Shown here: positions 26,001 to 36,701 of the stretch, in pieces
Layout of the letters: the number at the start of each line of letters is the position of its first letter
Position numbering within the stretch: the first letter of the stretch is position 1
NCBI GenBank assembly: GCA_020720425.1
Contig: DYOP01000011.1
Location: 1 to 48,641 of the forward strand
Direction: 5' to 3'
DNA length: 48,641 bases
Origin: Bdellovibrio sp.
GTDB lineage: Bacteria > Bdellovibrionota > Bdellovibrionia > Bdellovibrionales > Bdellovibrionaceae
Position numbers and translations under genes: made by a program
Notes under the pieces: model-generated
Told to the model about the DNA's origin: nothing
Database searches by the model: none
Seen by the model: the letters and a program-made list of their open reading frames with translations, nothing else

Positions 26001-27215
26001 TTAAAAGGCATAATCATTGGCAAAAAAACAACAGGGGTTCTTCTTAGTGAGGACGGGTCTCAAAAGCTTTTAACAAAAGGCCAAGAAATCACATCTGCAG
26101 ACTTAGAGTTAATTCCCTTTGATTTGCTTATGTATATTCCTCTTGAGTCAGAAATTGAATATCAAGTAACACGTATTGTAGACGGTGCTCGTAATCAATT
26201 AGAGGCCATTAAAATGGTTTATGAAGAAAAGATTGAACGCCTAAGAAAGGGTGATGAGCTGCCTCCGGGTGTTGTTAAAATGGCAAAAGTATATGTTGCT
26301 ATTAAACGAAAACTTCAGGTGGGAGATAAATTTGCGGGTCGCCATGGTAACAAGGGTGTTGTCTCTAAAGTGTTACCACTTGAGGACATGCCCTTTTTGG
26401 CAGATGGAACTCCTGTCGATATGGTTTTAAATCCACTCGGTGTTCCTTCTCGTATGAACATTGGACAAATTTTAGAGTGTCACCTGGGTTGGGCTGCTAA
26501 AAATATCGGTTCTCAGCTTGGTGGTTATTTAGAAAATTGGCATGCTGAAAATGCTCGTAAACGTTTGTTAGAGGTTTTTAGTGATCCAGAAATTCAAACA
26601 AAAATTCAAAATGCAGATGAGAAATCATTAAAAAACCTTGTTGTTAAAGTTAAAGATGGAGTTCACGTTGAAACTCCTGTGTTTGACGGAGCAAGAGAGT
26701 CAGATGTAAAGGCGTTACTTAAGCAGGCCGAGCTAGAATCGACAGCGCAAAGTATTTTATTTGACGGAAGAACAGGTGAAGTCTTTAAAAATCCAGTAAC
26801 AGTTGGTGTTATGTATATGTTAAAACTGCACCATTTGGTTGAAGAAAAAATTCACGCGCGTTCAATTGGGCCCTATTCACTTGTTTCTCAACAGCCCCTC
26901 GGTGGTAAATCTCAGTTCGGGGGTCAAAGATTGGGAGAGATGGAAGTTTGGGCAATTGAAGCCTATGGCGCTGCTTATTCGCTGCAAGAGTTTTTAACGG
27001 TTAAGTCTGATGATGTTGCCGGTAGAACTCGAATGTATGAGAGCATTGTTAGAGGGGAAAATCTTCTAGAGCCTGGATTGCCAGAGGCATTTAACGTTTT
27101 AATTAACGAATTAAAAGCGTTGGCATTAAATGTTGAGCTTATGGAGTCAGATCTTTTATCTGATCCTGTAGAGGATGAAGATTCTGATGAATCAGGCGAA
27201 ATGGGTAATCACTAA
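23046..27215 (+). CDS. rpoB: DNA-directed RNA polymerase subunit beta
   Basis: 1389 residues, full length. N-terminal '[23 protein letters not shown]', the rifampicin region '[21 protein letters not shown]' with the usual Asp, His and Ser residues (so no classic resistance change), '[19 protein letters not shown]', '[12 protein letters not shown]' and the C-terminal '[16 protein letters not shown]' are present. It forms the catalytic cleft with beta'. The start is the ATG at 23046 with GAGGAG upstream. rpoC follows after 21 bases. Confidence 0.98.
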   Translation: MKEATITGSNLRLRKSFSKNRQPIMIPNLIELQRYSYEQFLQKDVDSDRRQEMGLQSVFRSVFPITDFNNTAHLEYVSYAFEAPKYDVDECRQRGMTFESALKVTLRLVVFDVDEETEARSIRDVKEQEIYLGTLPLMTNNGSFIVNGVERVVVSQLHRSPGVFFDHDGGKANASGKLLYNARVIPYRGSWLDFEFDQKDLIHARIDRRRKFPATVILKALGYTTDQLLSYFYDIDEIHIRGDQFFRKLDLERMSGQRALSDIVEPKSGEVLVKAGRRITRAIVKKIQQLDIKELEVSFDELVGRVLARPIIEEDTGEIIIDSNVELEKAHILKIKELGVQNIHVIFFDGLTVGPFLRNTLLVDKVSSRDEALIRIFQQLRPGEPVSAEVAKTFFQRLFFDPETYDLSEVGRIKINHKFSIPMDECPPDFRVLTPKDILASVKYLVDLRNGKGIVDDIDHLGNRRVRSVGELLENQFRIGLVRMERAIRERMSLQDLETMMPYDLVNAKPVSAVVKEFFNSSQLSQFMDQTNPLSEITHKRRLSALGPGGLSRDRAGFEVRDVHPTHYGRICPIETPEGPNIGLISSLATYARINQYGFIETPYRKWENGKLSADIVYLSALEEAGQVIAPAPRDLENFIKEDTRVISRKDGEYIPAERDGISLMDVSPAQLVSIAASLIPFLEHDDANRALMGSNMQRQAVPLIRSKSPLVGTGVEKLVARDSGTSVVALNDGIIEEVDASRIVVRRLAKGGELGANVDIYNLTKYQRTNTNTCFNQKPIVQKGDIVRKTEIIADGPSTELGELALGQNVIVAFMPWMGYNFEDSILISERLITDDVYTSIHIEEFECLARDTKLGKEEITRDIANVGEEALKDLDGSGIIRVGASVRPGSIMVGKVTPKGESQLSPEEKLLRAIFGDKAGDVRDSSLRAPPGVFGTVIDVQVYSRDGADKDPRMLEIIGEKKTKHEKDFKIEQNVIRNNAIEKLKGIIIGKKTTGVLLSEDGSQKLLTKGQEITSADLELIPFDLLMYIPLESEIEYQVTRIVDGARNQLEAIKMVYEEKIERLRKGDELPPGVVKMAKVYVAIKRKLQVGDKFAGRHGNKGVVSKVLPLEDMPFLADGTPVDMVLNPLGVPSRMNIGQILECHLGWAAKNIGSQLGGYLENWHAENARKRLLEVFSDPEIQTKIQNADEKSLKNLVVKVKDGVHVETPVFDGARESDVKALLKQAELESTAQSILFDGRTGEVFKNPVTVGVMYMLKLHHLVEEKIHARSIGPYSLVSQQPLGGKSQFGGQRLGEMEVWAIEAYGAAYSLQEFLTVKSDDVAGRTRMYESIVRGENLLEPGLPEAFNVLINELKALALNVELMESDLLSDPVEDEDSDESGEMGNH

Positions 27216-27236
27216 TCTCAAAAAAAGGAGCACACC

Positions 27237-30200
27237 TTGAGAGACTTGTTAAATTTTTTTGATAAACCAAAAGACCCCCTATCAATTGAAGGGGTCAGAA
27301 TTTCTCTAGCATCACCAGAAATGATTCGAAGTTGGTCTCATGGTGAAGTTAAAAAGCCAGAAACTATTAATTATAGAACATTTAAGCCAGAGCGAGATGG
27401 ATTGTTCTGCGCTAAAATTTTTGGACCAATTAAGGATTACGAATGTCTTTGCGGTAAATATAAACGAATGAAGTACCGCGGAGTCATTTGTGAAAAGTGC
27501 GGCGTTGAAGTTACCCAATCTAAGGTTAGACGCGAAAGAATGGGGCATATTGAGCTGGCTACTCCGGTAGCTCACATTTGGTTTCTTCGTTCTTTGCCGT
27601 CACGTATAGCAACAATTTTAGATATGTCTCTTAAGGATGTTGAAAGAGTTCTGCACTGTGAGGCCTACGTTGTCGTTGATCCTGTGGAGACTCCACTTGT
27701 TTCGGGTTTAGTACTTTCTGAGGAGTCTTATCAAGCCGCGCTTGATGAGCATGGGCCTACTTTTAAATCAGGAATGGGGGGAGACGCAATCAGAGAACTT
27801 TTGCGTAAAATCGATCCTGAATACTTAGCTAGAAAGCTAAGATTAGAGTTATCTGAAGCAAAATCTGATGCGGCAACCAAGAGAATTGCTAAACGTTTGC
27901 GAGTTATCGAAGCGTTTAAGGCATCAAAAAATAAACCAGAATGGATGATGGTTGAAGCGCTTCCTGTTTTACCTCCTGATTTGCGACCTCTTGTTCCCCT
28001 TGACGGAGGCCGGTTTGCCACTTCAGATCTTAATGATCTTTATCGAAGAGTGATCAATCGTAATAATCGATTAAAGCGTCTTCAAGAGCTTAATGCACCA
28101 GAGATTATTATTCGAAACGAAAAAAGAATGCTTCAAGAGGCTTGTGATGCCCTACTTGACAATGGGCGACGAGGTAAAACATTCACCGGTCCTAACAAGC
28201 GTCCTCTTAGGTCATTAAGTGATATGCTTAAGGGTAAGCAGGGGCGATTTAGACAGAACTTACTAGGTAAGCGGGTTGATTATTCAGGTCGTTCAGTTAT
28301 TGTTGTAGGACCTAATCTTAAACTTCATCAGTGTGGTCTGCCCAAAAAAATGGCGCTCGAGCTGTTTAAACCCTTTGTCTACAATAAATTAGAAGAGCGT
28401 GGTTTGGCAGGGACGATCAAACAAGCCAAAAGGCTTGTTGAGCAAGAGTCAGTTGAAGTATGGGATATCTTAGCAGAGGTTGTTAAAGAGCATCCTGTAT
28501 TGCTCAACCGTGCGCCTACGCTTCACAGGCTTGGAATTCAAGCATTTGAACCTATTCTACACGAGGGAAAGGCGATTCAGTTGCACCCTCTTGTTTGTAC
28601 GGCATTTAATGCCGACTTTGATGGTGACCAAATGGCGGTTCACGTTCCTTTGTCTATTGAGGCTCAGGTCGAAGCGCGTGTTTTAATGATGTCAACAAAT
28701 AACATCCTTTCTCCCGCAAATGGAAAGCCGATTATCAATCCATCTCAAGATATTGTTTTAGGGTTGTACTGGATGACACGAATTCGACCCGGGGCTCATG
28801 GAACAGGAAAGGTATTTGCTTCAGTCGAAGAGGTTATATCGGCTCATGAGCATGGAACTGTTGATTTGCAAGCATCAATTAAAGTTAGAGCTCGAGGAGC
28901 ATTGCAGGAGACCTCTGTCGGTCGAGCTATTTTAAGCGATATTTTGCCTGACCTAGTGCCCTTTAAAGAAATAAATGTAGTTCTTACGAAAAAGCAAATT
29001 GCAACTTTAATTGATAGAAGTTTTCGTCTTGCGGGCGCTAAAGCAACCTGTATTCTTGCAGACAAATTAATGGAGTTTGGATTTAAGTATTCAACTTTGG
29101 CAGGTTTATCAATTTGTATCGATGACATGGTTATTCCCGAATCTAAAGTATTGCGTTTAAAAGAATCAGAGGCTCAAGTAGCTGAAATTCAAAAACAATA
29201 TGATGAGGGTTTAATTACTGACGGTGAAAGATATAATAAAGTTGTAGATATTTGGGCTCAGGCTTCAGACAAGGTTGCTAAAGAAATGATGGTTAAGATT
29301 GAAAAGCAAAACTTTGTTGTTGATGGTAAAGAGTTTGAAGGTCCTTCGTTTAACCCTATTTATATTATGGCTGATTCGGGAGCCAGGGGTTCTGCCAATC
29401 AGTTAAGGCAGCTGGGAGCCATGCGAGGTCTAATGGCCAAGCCTTCTGGAGAAATTATTGAAAGTCCTATTACGGCAAATTTCCGCGAAGGACTAAACGT
29501 TCTTCAATACTTCATATCGACTCATGGTGCTCGTAAAGGCTTGGCCGATACGGCTTTGAAAACAGCCAATTCAGGTTATTTAACACGAAGACTTGTGGAT
29601 GTTTCCCACGATGTGGTAACAACTGAGCAAGACTGTGGAACTAAAGATGGCCTAGAGATGGGCCCACTGATGGAGTCAGGTGAGATTATCCAGGCTATCG
29701 GTGAGCGGCTTCTCGGAAGAACGGCATTGGGAGATGTTACTGATCCCGTATCAGGTGAACTGATTGTTTTAGATGGTCATGAAATTGATGAGTTAGCTGT
29801 TCAAAAAATTGAATCTTTAGGGCTTGAAAAAGTTACTATTCGGTCGCCACTGACTTGTCGTTCAAGACGTGGAATTTGTATTAAGTGTTATGGTCGTGAT
29901 TTGGCACGTGGAGCCACGGTTAGTCTTGGTGAAGCTGTTGGTATTATTGCCGCTCAATCTATTGGTGAGCCGGGAACTCAGTTAACAATGAGAACCTTCC
30001 ACTTAGGGGGGGCAGCGTCTAAAGCTGTTGAACAGTCAATTCACACGGCTAGATATGATGGTACTGTTAAGCTGTTTAGCACTCAGGGTGTGCCTAACCG
30101 CTCAGGTAAGCTGACAGTTCTTAATCGAAACGGGGAAATTGTTATTTTTGATGATTCAGGTCGGGAGCGTGAGCGATTTAGACTTCCTTACGGCTCAGTG

Positions 30201-31352
30201 TTAAAAGTGAGTGAAGGTTCTGCTGTGAAAAAGGGAGATGCCCTTGCCGAGTGGGATCCCTACTCAAATCCGATTATTTCAGATGTCTCAGGGCGAGCTC
30301 AATTTCAAGATGTTATTGAGGGTGTTACTATGTCTGAGCAGGTTGACCCTGTGACTGGCTTTGCTACCAAAGTAATATCTGAATTTAAATCGTCAGAGTA
30401 TAAACCAGCTGTTATTATTGTTGATGAAAATGGTCAGCCCTTGCAAATTCCTGGTCGAAACATTGCAGCGCGCTATTCAATTCCTGTAGGTACGCATTTA
30501 ACAATTGCTGATGGCGATATTATTCACTCGGGTGATGTCATTGCTAAACTTCACAGAGAGGCTTCAAAAACAAGAGATATCACCGGAGGTCTTCCTCGAG
30601 TAGCTGAGTTATTTGAGGCTCGAAAGCCTAAAGATGCAGCTGTTATTGCTGAGATTGATGGTTACGTATCATTCGGAAAAGATGTCAAAGGAAAGCAAAG
30701 AGTTATTTTAAGCCCTGATGTGGGTGAGCAAAGAGAATACCTTATTCCAAAGGGTAAACATCTCGTTGTTCGTGAAGGGGAGTATGTAAAGGCAGGCGAA
30801 CCGCTTGTTGATGGATCTACCAATCCGCATGATGTGCTTGCCGTTTTGGGCGAAAAAGCTGTTGCAGCCTATTTGGTTAATCAGGTTCAAGAGGTTTATC
30901 GATTGCAGGGTGTTTCTATAAATGACAAACATATCGAAGTTATTGTAAGGCAAATGCTAAGCAAACTGCAAATTGTTGAGCCAGGTGATACAACCTTTAT
31001 TTCTGATGAGCAGATTGAAAGATTTGCATTTGAGGATGAAAACTTAAGAGTTTCAAATGAAGGCGGAAGAGTTGCTGTTGCAAGACCTCTTTTGCTAGGG
31101 ATAACTCGCGTTTCTCTAAGCACTAACTCTTGGATTTCGGCAGCTTCGTTCCAAGAGACAACAAAAGTTCTTACTGAGGCAGCTATTCAGTCTAAGTTAG
31201 ACCGTTTGATTGGCTTAAAAGAAAATATTATTATGGGACGACTTGTTCCTGCCGGCACGGGGGTGCCAGCTTACAAGCGATGGCGTGCAGTTGTTGCAGA
31301 TGATGAGCAAATGGAGTTTGGATTGCCAACATCTGGTCTGACGGCGCCATGA
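27237..31352 (+). CDS. rpoC: DNA-directed RNA polymerase subunit beta'
   Basis: 1371 residues beginning with TTG at 27237, chosen because AAAGGAG lies 7-8 bases upstream and 'MRDLLNFFD' is the family start. Zinc ribbon '[20 protein letters not shown]' (about 64-83), active-site '[12 protein letters not shown]' (three Asp for Mg2+; about 458-469) and the second zinc site '[19 protein letters not shown]' (about 880) are intact. The trigger loop region '[19 protein letters not shown]' is standard. It ends the rpoBC unit; rpsL follows after 100 bases. Confidence 0.98.
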   Translation: MRDLLNFFDKPKDPLSIEGVRISLASPEMIRSWSHGEVKKPETINYRTFKPERDGLFCAKIFGPIKDYECLCGKYKRMKYRGVICEKCGVEVTQSKVRRERMGHIELATPVAHIWFLRSLPSRIATILDMSLKDVERVLHCEAYVVVDPVETPLVSGLVLSEESYQAALDEHGPTFKSGMGGDAIRELLRKIDPEYLARKLRLELSEAKSDAATKRIAKRLRVIEAFKASKNKPEWMMVEALPVLPPDLRPLVPLDGGRFATSDLNDLYRRVINRNNRLKRLQELNAPEIIIRNEKRMLQEACDALLDNGRRGKTFTGPNKRPLRSLSDMLKGKQGRFRQNLLGKRVDYSGRSVIVVGPNLKLHQCGLPKKMALELFKPFVYNKLEERGLAGTIKQAKRLVEQESVEVWDILAEVVKEHPVLLNRAPTLHRLGIQAFEPILHEGKAIQLHPLVCTAFNADFDGDQMAVHVPLSIEAQVEARVLMMSTNNILSPANGKPIINPSQDIVLGLYWMTRIRPGAHGTGKVFASVEEVISAHEHGTVDLQASIKVRARGALQETSVGRAILSDILPDLVPFKEINVVLTKKQIATLIDRSFRLAGAKATCILADKLMEFGFKYSTLAGLSICIDDMVIPESKVLRLKESEAQVAEIQKQYDEGLITDGERYNKVVDIWAQASDKVAKEMMVKIEKQNFVVDGKEFEGPSFNPIYIMADSGARGSANQLRQLGAMRGLMAKPSGEIIESPITANFREGLNVLQYFISTHGARKGLADTALKTANSGYLTRRLVDVSHDVVTTEQDCGTKDGLEMGPLMESGEIIQAIGERLLGRTALGDVTDPVSGELIVLDGHEIDELAVQKIESLGLEKVTIRSPLTCRSRRGICIKCYGRDLARGATVSLGEAVGIIAAQSIGEPGTQLTMRTFHLGGAASKAVEQSIHTARYDGTVKLFSTQGVPNRSGKLTVLNRNGEIVIFDDSGRERERFRLPYGSVLKVSEGSAVKKGDALAEWDPYSNPIISDVSGRAQFQDVIEGVTMSEQVDPVTGFATKVISEFKSSEYKPAVIIVDENGQPLQIPGRNIAARYSIPVGTHLTIADGDIIHSGDVIAKLHREASKTRDITGGLPRVAELFEARKPKDAAVIAEIDGYVSFGKDVKGKQRVILSPDVGEQREYLIPKGKHLVVREGEYVKAGEPLVDGSTNPHDVLAVLGEKAVAAYLVNQVQEVYRLQGVSINDKHIEVIVRQMLSKLQIVEPGDTTFISDEQIERFAFEDENLRVSNEGGRVAVARPLLLGITRVSLSTNSWISAASFQETTKVLTEAAIQSKLDRLIGLKENIIMGRLVPAGTGVPAYKRWRAVVADDEQMEFGLPTSGLTAP

Positions 31353-31367
31353 TGATTAATGTGTGTT

Positions 31368-31433
31368 AAAATAAATTTGATGTTGACGTCGGCCCAGAAA
31401 ACTTTTAGAAGTTGCGGGTTCGGCGTTTATTTT
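31368..31433 (+). promoter_or_regulatory. Structured leader upstream of rpsL
   Basis: In the 100-base gap before rpsL, AAAATAAA (31368-31375) complements TTTATTTT (31426-31433), and inside this ACGTCG (31386-31391) pairs with CGGCGT (31421-31426) and CCC (31393-31395) with GGG (31416-31418), leaving a loop of about 20 bases. It could be a terminator-like or protein-binding leader for the str operon. No T-run follows, so simple termination is unlikely. The two arms share one base at 31426, so not all pairs can form together. Confidence 0.35.
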
Positions 31434-31452
31434 ATGTTGTTGAGGGAGATGT

Positions 31453-31827
31453 ATGCCAACAATTAACCAGTTGATAAAAAATGAAAGAATTGTTCAAAAG
31501 CGCGACACAAAGTCGCCAGCTCTTGAGAGTTGTCCTCAGAGGAGAGGTGTGTGTACTCGCGTTTATACAACAACTCCAAAAAAGCCAAACTCTGCACTAC
31601 GAAAGGTTGCAAAGGTTCGACTATCTAATGGGTATGAGGTTATTTCTTATATTCCAGGGATTGGTCATAATTTGCAAGAGCACTCGGTTGTTCTTATCAG
31701 GGGCGGCAGGGTAAAAGATCTGCCAGGTGTAAGATACCATATCGTAAGAGGTGTTTTGGATCTGCAGGGTGTAAATGGTCGATTAAGATCTCGATCAAAA
31801 TATGGAACTAAGCGTCCTAAAAAGTAA
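31453..31827 (+). CDS. rpsL: 30S ribosomal protein S12
   Basis: 124 residues. Decoding-centre protein. '[19 protein letters not shown]' and '[17 protein letters not shown]' contain the Lys and Asp residues (around 43 and 88-89) whose change gives streptomycin resistance; here they are the sensitive forms. GAGGGAG precedes the ATG. rpsG follows after 29 bases. Confidence 0.98.
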   Translation: MPTINQLIKNERIVQKRDTKSPALESCPQRRGVCTRVYTTTPKKPNSALRKVAKVRLSNGYEVISYIPGIGHNLQEHSVVLIRGGRVKDLPGVRYHIVRGVLDLQGVNGRLRSRSKYGTKRPKK

Positions 31828-31856
31828 TTATAAAAATATAAATTGAGGTATTTTCT

Positions 31857-32330
31857 ATGGCTCGCAGAAAAAAGTCAGTAAAAAGAGAAATGGTTGCCGA
31901 TCCTGTCTTTGGAGACATGATGATAGCCAAATTTATCAATCGAATAATGATTCAAGGAAAAAAGTCAGTTGCTCAAAATCTTTTTTACGGAGCTCTTGAC
32001 GAACTAAAAGACAAGGTTCCTGGCGAGGAGCCTTTATCGATTTTCAAAAAAGCTATTGAAAATTGTAAACCATCTGTCGAAGTAAGATCAAGAAGAGTGG
32101 GCGGTGCTACTTATCAAGTACCCGTAGATGTTCGACCTTCACGAAGACTTGCTCTTTCTATGAAATGGATTGTGGGTTACTCTAGAGATCGCGGAGAAAA
32201 AGATTTTGCAAAGCGATTAGCTGGCGAAATTATCGATGCCTATAATAACCGCGGTAATTCGATCAAGAAAAAAGAAGATGTTCATAAAATGGCAGATTCT
32301 AACAAAGCTTTTTCACACCTTAATTGGTAA
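31857..32330 (+). CDS. rpsG: 30S ribosomal protein S7
   Basis: 157 residues; primary assembly protein of the 30S head. 'ARRKKSVKREMVADPVFGDMM', 'KPSVEVRSRRVGGATYQVPVDV' and 'RRLALSMKWIV' are family blocks. In E. coli S7 also represses the str operon. fusA starts 18 bases later. Confidence 0.98.
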   Translation: MARRKKSVKREMVADPVFGDMMIAKFINRIMIQGKKSVAQNLFYGALDELKDKVPGEEPLSIFKKAIENCKPSVEVRSRRVGGATYQVPVDVRPSRRLALSMKWIVGYSRDRGEKDFAKRLAGEIIDAYNNRGNSIKKKEDVHKMADSNKAFSHLNW

Positions 32331-32348
32331 TCATTGGTTATATAATAA

Positions 32349-34463
32349 ATGTCATGGCAAGATCCAGATAGTGTTGATGAGCTCGCTGCAACTCGAAATA
32401 TTGGGATTATTGCGCATATTGATGCTGGCAAGACTACGACCACTGAGCGCATTTTATTTTTAAGTGGTAAAACTTATAAAATTGGTGAAGTTCACTATGG
32501 CGACACCGTAATGGATTGGATGCCTCAGGAGCAGGAGCGTGGTATTACTATTACAGCGGCTGCTACAACTTTTTTTTGGAACAATCACAGAATAAATCTT
32601 ATTGATACTCCTGGGCATGTTGACTTTACTATCGAAGTTGAGCGCTCATTAAGGGTTCTTGAAGGCGCAGTTGCTGTTTTTGACGGAGTAAGTGGAGTTG
32701 AGCCTCAATCGGAAACTGTCTGGAGACAGGCAGATAAATTTCAAGTCCCTCGGCTATGTTTTATTAATAAAATGGATAGAGTTGGAGCTGACTTTGAGGC
32801 ATCAATTTTGTCAATTCGTGAACGACTGGGCGCAGAGGCATTATGTATTCAGCTTCCTGTGGGAAGCGGGGAAACCTTTTCGGGTGTAATAGATCTTATT
32901 GAGCAAAAGTATTATTATTGGCCAGATGCCGGAGATGGTCAAAACTATGAGATTCAAAATGTTCCAGAATATTTAAATGAGCAAACGGCTAAGTACAGGC
33001 AGCAATTAATTGATAAAATTGTCGAATCTGATGACGCGCTGCTCGAGGCTTATCTTTCTGGCGAAGAGCCAACGCATGCCAAATTAAAATCGGTGCTTCG
33101 CAGGCTCGTAATTGGTCAATCAGTTTATCCTGTTTTGTGTGGTGCTGCCTTTAAAAATAAAGGTGTTCAGCTGCTTTTAGATGCTATTGTCAATTATTTA
33201 CCAAGTCCTCTCGAGCGTGATGTGCTAACTGCTAGTTCGGTTATTGGTCAAAAGCTGGGAGCAAAGGTTGAGTGTCCTCTATCTTTTTCTTCAAAGTCGG
33301 TTTCTCTTGCTTTTAAAATTATGGCAGACCCCTTTGCGGGTTCTTTGACCTTTTTGAGGGTTTACTCAGGAGTAATAAAAGCGGGAGATCAGCTTTTTAA
33401 TCCTAGAACCGAAAAAAAAGAACGAATTCAGAAGATATTTAAATTACACGCCAATCATAGAGAAGAAATACAAGTTTTAAAAGCAGGGGATATTGCTGGT
33501 GTAATTGGTTTAAAGAACTCGGGGACAGGTGATACTTTGTGTGATCCGTCTTTCCCGGTTGTTTTGGAGTCAATTACTCCTCCAGAGCCTGTGGTATCAG
33601 TTATTTTAGAGCCTAAGTCCTCGGGGGAGCTGGATAAGCTTGTTGCTTCTCTTCAGGTTTTAGTCAAAGAAGATCCCTCGGCGAGGCTGAAGACAGATGT
33701 TGAAACAGGTCAGCTTCTTCTGTCGGGAATGGGGGAGCTTCATATTGAAATACTTATTGATCGCTTAAAGCGAGAGCATAAGGTGCAGGTTAGCGTTGGT
33801 CGTCCCCAGGTTTCTTATCGAGAAACAATTAAGACGGTTTCCCGTGCAGAGCATGTATTTGATCGGGTCATCGCTGGAGACCCTCAATTTGTAGGTCTTA
33901 CAGTCGAGGTTCTGCCTAAGGCGCTTTTGCAGCCTGCAGAAATAATACTTTCTCCAGAGGTCGAAAAGTTGCTTAGCGTTGAGCAAGTTTCAATTTTAAA
34001 AAGTGGTATTAAAGAGTCTCTAGAAACAGGTATTTTAGCTAGCTATCCTCTTTTGGGTGCTGAAGTTAAAATACTATCAATTCAGGTTGATCAGGCAAAG
34101 GCCTTTGGCGATATTGCAATAAAGGCTGTTTCTGCATTGGCTGTAAAAGAAGCCCTACTGGGGGCTAAGTCGGTACTTCTTGAGCCCATTTTCAAGCTCG
34201 ATGTTGTTTGTCCAGATATGTTCGTTGGGTCTGTTGTATCCGATATCAACTCTAGAAGGGGGAAGGTTGTTGCTATTGATGTAGACTCTAAAAGGGGCTC
34301 TATTATTAAGGCGACCGTTCCACTTTCAAACTTGTTTGGTTACGCTACTGATGTGCGCAGCCTTTCTCAGGGGCGAGCAACTTTTGTTATAGAGTTTCTT
34401 GAGTATGCAGAAGTGCCAAAAAAACAGGCTGACGAAATACTTAAGGCGCTAGGAAGAATTTAA
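32349..34463 (+). CDS. fusA: Elongation factor G-type GTPase with diverged domain IV
   Basis: 704 residues. G-domain motifs are intact: '[18 protein letters not shown]' (G1), '[10 protein letters not shown]' (G2), 'DTPGHVDFT' (G3) and 'INKMDR' (G4); domain II/III ('[20 protein letters not shown]') and domain V ('[21 protein letters not shown]') are normal. Domain IV (about 485-610) is unusual: the QSGGRGQYG block of ordinary EF-G reads '[10 protein letters not shown]', and the tip block GSYHDVDSSELAFK reads '[15 protein letters not shown]', losing the conserved tip His. It occupies the fusA position in the str operon, but it resembles a paralogue type more than a canonical translocase. No clear ribosome binding site precedes the ATG. 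tuf does not follow. Confidence 0.9.
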   Translation: MSWQDPDSVDELAATRNIGIIAHIDAGKTTTTERILFLSGKTYKIGEVHYGDTVMDWMPQEQERGITITAAATTFFWNNHRINLIDTPGHVDFTIEVERSLRVLEGAVAVFDGVSGVEPQSETVWRQADKFQVPRLCFINKMDRVGADFEASILSIRERLGAEALCIQLPVGSGETFSGVIDLIEQKYYYWPDAGDGQNYEIQNVPEYLNEQTAKYRQQLIDKIVESDDALLEAYLSGEEPTHAKLKSVLRRLVIGQSVYPVLCGAAFKNKGVQLLLDAIVNYLPSPLERDVLTASSVIGQKLGAKVECPLSFSSKSVSLAFKIMADPFAGSLTFLRVYSGVIKAGDQLFNPRTEKKERIQKIFKLHANHREEIQVLKAGDIAGVIGLKNSGTGDTLCDPSFPVVLESITPPEPVVSVILEPKSSGELDKLVASLQVLVKEDPSARLKTDVETGQLLLSGMGELHIEILIDRLKREHKVQVSVGRPQVSYRETIKTVSRAEHVFDRVIAGDPQFVGLTVEVLPKALLQPAEIILSPEVEKLLSVEQVSILKSGIKESLETGILASYPLLGAEVKILSIQVDQAKAFGDIAIKAVSALAVKEALLGAKSVLLEPIFKLDVVCPDMFVGSVVSDINSRRGKVVAIDVDSKRGSIIKATVPLSNLFGYATDVRSLSQGRATFVIEFLEYAEVPKKQADEILKALGRI

Positions 34464-34664
34464 AACCCTAATGGTGAGAAAAGTTAGAAGTCCTAATTTG
34501 TTGTTCTCTTTATATAAAGGATTTGCTAATGAGAACTGGCCTTCCTGGCTAGAGGGAATAATATATTTTACCCATCTTATGTTATACGCCTAAATAAGCG
34601 AATCGCTGATCTCATCCTCAAGTCCACGCCGGTTGAAATATTTTCGTGATGACTGAAAGATGTA

Positions 34665-34690
34665 CTCTTTATTTTATGTCTCACGGCGTA
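34665..34690. repeat. Dispersed intergenic repeat, weak copy C
   Basis: Matches copy B at about 20 of 26 positions with one gap; the common core is TCACGGC preceded by a T-rich CTTTATT stretch. Weaker than copies A and B and possibly chance, but it is also intergenic. Confidence 0.35.
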
Positions 34691-34713
34691 TTAGAAGGGG
34701 GCTAAATTTTTCT

Positions 34714-34743
34714 TTGACATTTAAGTGCTGACTATTGCATAGT
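34714..34743 (+). promoter_or_regulatory. Sigma-70-like promoter for the S10 operon
   Basis: A perfect -35 box TTGACA (34714-34719), an 18-base spacer and CATAGT (34738-34743; four of six to TATAAT) lie 35 bases before rpsJ. Transcription would begin near 34750, leaving a leader too short for an E. coli-type S10 leader that binds L4. Confidence 0.65.
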
Positions 34744-34778
34744 TCTCACTTCGTCAGATCCGCTTTAAAGGGGAACGT

Positions 34779-35096
34779 ATGGTTAATCAGAAAATTCGTA
34801 TTAGGTTAAAGGCATTTGACTACAAGCTTCTTGATCAATCAACCAAGGAAATTGTAGATACGGCAAAGCAAACAGGGGCAAAGGTGGTAGGACCAATTCC
34901 TTTGCCTACTCAAATAAGTAGATACACTGTTTTAAGGTCTCCCCACGTTGACAAAAAATCACGGGAGCAATTCGAGGTAAGGACGCACAAAAGACTGTTG
35001 GATATTATGGATCCTACCCAGCAAACAATTGATCAGCTGATGAAGCTTGACCTTTCAGCTGGTGTAGATGTCGAAATCAAGCTTTCACAGGCTTAA
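34779..35096 (+). CDS. rpsJ: 30S ribosomal protein S10
   Basis: 105 residues; 30S head protein and, with NusB, an antitermination factor. '[17 protein letters not shown]', '[36 protein letters not shown]' (in parts) is the standard core. AAAGGGGAA precedes the ATG. First gene of the S10 unit, with its own promoter. Confidence 0.98.
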   Translation: MVNQKIRIRLKAFDYKLLDQSTKEIVDTAKQTGAKVVGPIPLPTQISRYTVLRSPHVDKKSREQFEVRTHKRLLDIMDPTQQTIDQLMKLDLSAGVDVEIKLSQA

Positions 35097-35110
35097 TCAA
35101 GAGGTAACTT

Positions 35111-35794
35111 ATGTCAGAAAACAAATCAGAAAGCATTGAAAATCAGGAGTCCCTAAAGGCGGAAGTTCGCTTAGGTGGCTTATATTTCTACAAAGAGGGC
35201 ATGAGCACTTGGTTTGATGAGCAAACTAGGACTGCAACGGCTGCAACTGTTCTTAGGCTGGAGCCTACGGTAATTACTCAAATTAAGACGATAAGCACCG
35301 ATGGCTACGACGCTGTTCAGCTCGCTATTGGTTCAAAAAGTGATAAAAACGCAAATGCAGCTCTTTTAGGTCATATAAAATCATCAGGCATGCAAAAGGC
35401 TCCTCGAATACTTAAAGAGGTTAGGCAGGCGGCGCCTGAGGGGGCCGAAGTGGGCTCTAAGATTTCAATCGACTCCTTAGTGGTTGGTGACAATGTTAAG
35501 GTGATTGGAGTCTCAAAAGGTAAGGGATTTGCCGGTTCTGTTAAGCGTTACGGATTTGCTGGCGGACCTGCATCTCACGGCTCTAAGTTTCATAGGCAGC
35601 CGGGCTCTAGCGGCAATAGAACATGGCCAGGAAGGGTTATGCCAGGTAAAAAGTTTCCAGGCCATATGGGCGCTAAGACTGTTCAAACTAAAAACCTAAA
35701 AGTTTTAAAAATTGATGTAGAAAATGGATACATAGTAATAAGCGGAGCCGTTCCTGGCGCTAGAAATTCACTTGTTGCCGTATTTAGGGGTTAA
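35111..35794 (+). CDS. rplC: 50S ribosomal protein L3
   Basis: 227 residues. Core 'SKGKGFAGSVKRYGFAGGPASHGSKFHRQPGS' is split around 135-166 and 'PGRVMPGKKFPGHMGAK' follows; it reaches towards the peptidyl-transferase centre. The N-terminus is unusual: about 20 extra acidic residues, and the standard GKKxGMTxxF motif reads 'FYKEGMSTWF'. AGAGGTAA precedes the ATG. rplD starts two bases after the stop. Confidence 0.96.
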   Translation: MSENKSESIENQESLKAEVRLGGLYFYKEGMSTWFDEQTRTATAATVLRLEPTVITQIKTISTDGYDAVQLAIGSKSDKNANAALLGHIKSSGMQKAPRILKEVRQAAPEGAEVGSKISIDSLVVGDNVKVIGVSKGKGFAGSVKRYGFAGGPASHGSKFHRQPGSSGNRTWPGRVMPGKKFPGHMGAKTVQTKNLKVLKIDVENGYIVISGAVPGARNSLVAVFRG

Positions 35795-35796
35795 TT

Positions 35797-36420
35797 ATGT
35801 TAAAAGTAGAACTGTTTAATTGGGAAAATTTAAAAAATATTGGTGAGTTGGATTTGCCAGCAACCTTGTTTGATGTTGAGGTAAAGCCACACGTTTTAAG
35901 TGAAGTGATTCGATGGCAGCATGCGAAAGCCAGACAGGGTACGCATATGGTTAAGACCAAGGGGTTGGTTAGCGGCGGAGGCAAAAAGCCATTCAAGCAA
36001 AAAGGAACGGGAAACGCCAGGCAGGGGTCAAATCGTTCTCCTCTTATGCCTGGAGGTGGTAAAGTGTTTGGTCCCGTCCCTCGAAGCTATGATTACGCAT
36101 TGCCAAAAAGATTTCGAAGGTCGGCATTATGCATGGCCCTGACATCGCTCTATAAAAATAATAAAATTTATGTATATGAAGAGTTCTCATCAGACGGAAA
36201 AACTAAAACAGTAGCTCAAAAGTTAAAAACTATTGGTTTAGAGAAGGGTTTAATTCTTGATGGGAAGCGCCATGATCTTCTTGCTAGAGCTACTCGTAAT
36301 TTGCCTAAAGTGAAATATATTGACTCGGTGGGTTTAAACGTTGAAGACCTGCTTCGCTATAATCATCTTTTAATTTCAAAGCAGGGATTAGAAGCCTTAA
36401 AGACTAGGTTGGAGGCGTGA
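35797..36420 (+). CDS. rplD: 50S ribosomal protein L4
   Basis: 207 residues. The exit-tunnel loop 'KPFKQKGTGNARQGSNRSP' is present around 67-85, then 'GGKVFGPVPRSYDYALPKR'. In E. coli L4 also represses the S10 operon; the short rpsJ leader here makes that mechanism doubtful. The gene follows rplC after 2 bases and abuts rplW. Confidence 0.97.
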   Translation: MLKVELFNWENLKNIGELDLPATLFDVEVKPHVLSEVIRWQHAKARQGTHMVKTKGLVSGGGKKPFKQKGTGNARQGSNRSPLMPGGGKVFGPVPRSYDYALPKRFRRSALCMALTSLYKNNKIYVYEEFSSDGKTKTVAQKLKTIGLEKGLILDGKRHDLLARATRNLPKVKYIDSVGLNVEDLLRYNHLLISKQGLEALKTRLEA

Positions 36421-36421
36421 T

Positions 36422-36700
36422 ATGAAAACAGTAAAAGGCGCAATCGTTACAGAAAAAACTGTTAAGCTTAATGAGTTAGGAAGATACACATTTGAAGTTG
36501 ATATTGCTGCCAACAAGGCTGATGTTAAATCGGCAATTGAATCTGTGTTTGGTGTAAGTGTTATATCGGTAAGAACGATGATTTCGCGTGGAAAAGCGAA
36601 AAAATCTAGAAAAGGACTTCAGCTAAAAGCTAAAAAATGGAAAAAAGCAATTGTACAAGTGGCAGAGGGCCAAAAAATTGCTGCACTAGAAGGGGTTTAG
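36422..36700 (+). CDS. rplW: 50S ribosomal protein L23
   Basis: 92 residues; tunnel-exit protein that docks SRP and trigger factor. '[37 protein letters not shown]' (read in parts) is the family pattern, with a basic loop '[21 protein letters not shown]'-type region after it. One base separates it from rplD and one from rplB. Confidence 0.97.
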   Translation: MKTVKGAIVTEKTVKLNELGRYTFEVDIAANKADVKSAIESVFGVSVISVRTMISRGKAKKSRKGLQLKAKKWKKAIVQVAEGQKIAALEGV

Positions 36701-36701
36701 A

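Larger units (their letters stand above)
34464..34778. other. Intergenic region where tuf would be expected
   Basis: 315 bases between fusA and rpsJ. tuf, usual here, is absent. The only open frame of note is 40 codons (34471-34593) with no ribosome binding site. A small hairpin AGCGA-A-TCGCT lies near 34597-34610, a weak copy of the dispersed repeat at 34665-34690, and the rpsJ promoter at 34714-34743. It therefore separates the str unit from the S10 unit. Confidence 0.7.

Noticed and set aside
34471-34593. 40-codon frame after fusA
   Set aside because: Protein-like composition but no ribosome binding site and no known relative; might be a degraded remnant.
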